NCBI RefSeq assembly: GCF_032917945.1
Contig: NZ_CP136624.1
Coordinates: 7,440,001-7,504,000, forward strand
Reading direction: 5' to 3'
Source: Bradyrhizobium sp. sBnM-33
GTDB taxonomy: Bacteria > Pseudomonadota > Alphaproteobacteria > Rhizobiales > Xanthobacteraceae
Length of the DNA: 64,000 nt
Shown: piece by piece, positions 62,216 through 64,000 of the stretch
How positions within the stretch are numbered: the first letter of the stretch is position 1
Layout: each line of letters starts with the position of its first letter
The notes under the pieces: model-generated
What the model was told of the DNA's origin: nothing
The model's input: only the letters and a program-made list of their open reading frames with translations
The model's database searches: none
Made by a program: the position numbers and the translations under genes

Positions 62216-63459
62216 GGCAACTCGTTTTGTTGCTAGCGACCCTCGTTGCCTGGATGGCCACGGCGCCGGCCAAAGGAGGCGACATGAATGACCTGTCGGC
62301 CCTCTACGATCGCGCGACGCTGCAATACTGGGGCAAGCGCTACCAGGCCTCCACCGGGAAGATCCTGGATCAGGTCATTGCGCCGGTTCTGCTATCGGAG
62401 GAGCGGCGCGCCCTGGGCCAGGTGCAGATATTCTACCCCTTGCCCGGCGAGGATCCGCGCGCCAGCAGGCCTTTCGGCTACTATAGCGTGAGCGATCCAG
62501 GCGGCGGCAAGATCGTTCTTCCTATACTGTCACTCAAATTCCTCGACGATCTCTGCATAGCCTATGCTTGGCTTCAAGTGCACAACTACAGCCTGGAGAC
62601 GATTTCCGACTACGTCGCAATGCTCAAATACCAAGATCTGCCGAGCTTGCCGCCGGTGCTCCCGACGCTCGGCATCCCCGTCGACGCGCTCAGCGACAAG
62701 GAGGTGGCCCAGCTCGCGCTCGGCCACTTCGTCACCGCGCGTACCTTTATCCTGGCGCACGAGCTCGGCCATCTGCGCTTTCACCACGACGGATCGAGCA
62801 TTTCAAACGAGGAGCAGGCCGACGCCTTCGCGGTCGATGTGATGCAGCGCACCCCGCTGCCGGCGCTCGGCATCATGGTTTTCTTCATGGCGGACGCGCA
62901 GATGGAGGACTATCCGCCACAACGAAACGCGACGCATCCCTTGAGTGCCGACCGGCTGCGCGCTCTGGCGGCGCGCCTCTCCGACCGGACGCTCGCGCTC
63001 AAGATCGCCACGCTCGGCAAGTTTCTCGCCGAACCGGACATCCAGGCCAGCATCATCGCGGTCGGCAAAGCCACGACCCCCGCCGATCTCGGTCCTCGGC
63101 GTCCGGGCGCGCCAGCGACGCTCCGGCAGTCGCCTGGGGCCACCGACCAAGCATTCAATGGCCGTTTCGTCGGGCAGTTCACACAATACTCCGACCCGGA
63201 TGAGCCGGGCGCGATCGTTGTCACCCTGCGCCGCAGCGGCAACAGCGTAACCGGCGAGTACAGCTTCGGCCTTGGTGCAGGACGGATCTCAAAAGGAATT
63301 GTCGACGGCGACACGCTGTACTTCGTCTGGGAATGGGCCACCAGCTATGGCCATGGCGCTCTCCACGCGACCGACGGCGGCGCAGGGTTCGATGGCTATT
63401 GGGGATATCAGGAGTCGCGCACCGACGCCGGCCGTTGGACCGCCCATCGTGAGAGGTAA
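62212..63459 (+). CDS. Exported zinc metalloprotease of the gluzincin type
   Basis: The 415-residue product has a signal peptide (about 1-22). A zinc-protease core follows: HELGH with His183, Glu184 and His187, and downstream EEQADAFAVDVM with the third ligand Glu200, the pattern of M48/ImmA-like gluzincins. The C-terminal part (about 315-410) is a beta-rich domain (FVGQFTQYSDPDEPG, VTGEYSFGLG) that may bind a ligand. Substrate unknown. It overlaps the preceding membrane-protein gene by four bases. Its context suggests envelope protein processing. Confidence 0.8.
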   Translation: MRQLVLLLATLVAWMATAPAKGGDMNDLSALYDRATLQYWGKRYQASTGKILDQVIAPVLLSEERRALGQVQIFYPLPGEDPRASRPFGYYSVSDPGGGKIVLPILSLKFLDDLCIAYAWLQVHNYSLETISDYVAMLKYQDLPSLPPVLPTLGIPVDALSDKEVAQLALGHFVTARTFILAHELGHLRFHHDGSSISNEEQADAFAVDVMQRTPLPALGIMVFFMADAQMEDYPPQRNATHPLSADRLRALAARLSDRTLALKIATLGKFLAEPDIQASIIAVGKATTPADLGPRRPGAPATLRQSPGATDQAFNGRFVGQFTQYSDPDEPGAIVVTLRRSGNSVTGEYSFGLGAGRISKGIVDGDTLYFVWEWATSYGHGALHATDGGAGFDGYWGYQESRTDAGRWTAHRER

Positions 63460-63764
63460 CGCCGATAACTAACGCGACGGCAATTGCGAATCGCTCTGCA
63501 AAGTGCAGGGTCCCGATTCCCTGGTTGAATTCGCAAACGCGCTATAACCTTCAGCGCGCCGAGCGCCGGCTTGAGAGAAGCACTCCATTCCTGCATTGGA
63601 AGTGGCACGCTTTCGTCACACAATGAGTCATCAGTTAGAACTATTGCGGTTGGCTAAGCACTGTGGCCTTGCTCAGTAGCCGGCACGGGATCGAATCTCC
63701 TCGCATGCGCCAGCTCCTTGAGGCCAGCTCGGCCTCGCAGAGCGGACCTGCGCGCAGCGCCTTT
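63460..63764. other. Intergenic region after the protease gene
   Basis: About 300 bases without a supported gene or a clear terminator. Open frames on the minus strand lack start signals. Confidence 0.35.
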
Positions 63765-63885
63765 CATGGTCCGTTGAGGGTCAATCGGGTCGGTTTGGCT
63801 ATGTCCGAGCCACTTCCGCTTTACCCCTCATAACCGACGTTCGCTGCGAGGATCGGCAGATCCGAAAGGTGCCAGAAGCCGACAT
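63765..63885 (-). repeat. Dispersed palindromic repeat, full copy R7 (reverse orientation)
   Basis: On the minus strand it reads AATGTCGGCTTCTGGCACCT, TTCGGAT, then GTCGGTTATGAGGGGTAAAG, CGGAAGTGGC and finally GATTGACCCTCAACGGACC. This follows the order of copy R3 at 45256 along its full length. Confidence 0.7.
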
Positions 63886-64000
63886 TACGCGTGGCTCGCC
63901 GGTGGGGTTACTCGGGTAAGACGATGATTGCGATTGCGCTGGCAACTCGAGCCGGCGCCGATCCCAGCTAGTCTATTTCTTTGCCAGTTGGTTGGACCGG
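63886..64000. other. Window end, possible gene relic
   Basis: A plus-strand frame reads RRWGYSGKTMIAIALATRAGADPS to a stop at 63968-63970. The GYSGKT stretch resembles a nucleotide-binding loop but has no start and is too short to assign. Confidence 0.2.

Overview
The window looks like a chromosomal segment of a Bradyrhizobium-like alphaproteobacterium (Nitrobacteraceae). This is inferred from the high-GC codon use, an RpoH-type sigma factor paralogue, an alphaproteobacterial LexA box (GTTC-N7-GTTC) in front of dinB, abundant class III cyclase, MHYT and TPR signalling proteins, and a family of short dispersed palindromic repeats. No rRNA, intact tRNA or CRISPR array was seen.

The left part (about 0-28 kb) is gene-dense. 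It holds a thiolase, an atypical NRAMP-like transporter, the RpoH paralogue, an OmpR-type two-component system, small exported proteins, and an RND efflux adaptor/pump pair whose pump has a one-base frameshift. Next comes a tightly coupled five-gene minus-strand operon (20682 to 13486). It encodes two mutually paralogous proteins of unknown function, a DyP-type peroxidase, a catalase-like haem protein and a cyclase-domain/AAA/TPR signalling protein. It is preceded by a 21-bp tandem operator-like repeat. I consider it the best candidate for an undescribed functional system. An MHYT-PAS hybrid histidine kinase follows. After it, SOS-regulated dinB and a canonical class III cyclase lie between two direct repeats derived from the 3' half of a tRNA-Gln-like gene. 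A PAP2 phosphatase ends this part.

The middle (28-48 kb) is a decayed accessory region. Remnants of acetolactate synthase, sulfatase, lipocalin-like, ABC substrate-binding, DMT-transporter and several transposase genes are scattered between intact genes. The intact genes include HU, a YiiX-like amidase with a small membrane partner, a paoABC-type periplasmic aldehyde oxidoreductase operon with an AraC regulator, small exported proteins, a cupin, and a winged-helix/TPR regulator.

The right part (48-64 kb) holds a frameshifted MHYT-PAS-GGDEF-EAL protein and an exported TPR protein. It also holds three of the four nearly identical IS1182-type elements. Two of these, in inverted orientation, form a 3.7-kb composite transposon with matching 4-bp flanks and a YciB-like cargo gene. 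All four IS copies sit inside arms of the dispersed repeat, which recurs at least six more times between 41 and 64 kb. The window ends with a Tat-exported metallo-beta-lactamase-fold protein overlapping a SCO protein, and a CRP-like palindrome before a small exported protein and a membrane protein/gluzincin protease pair.
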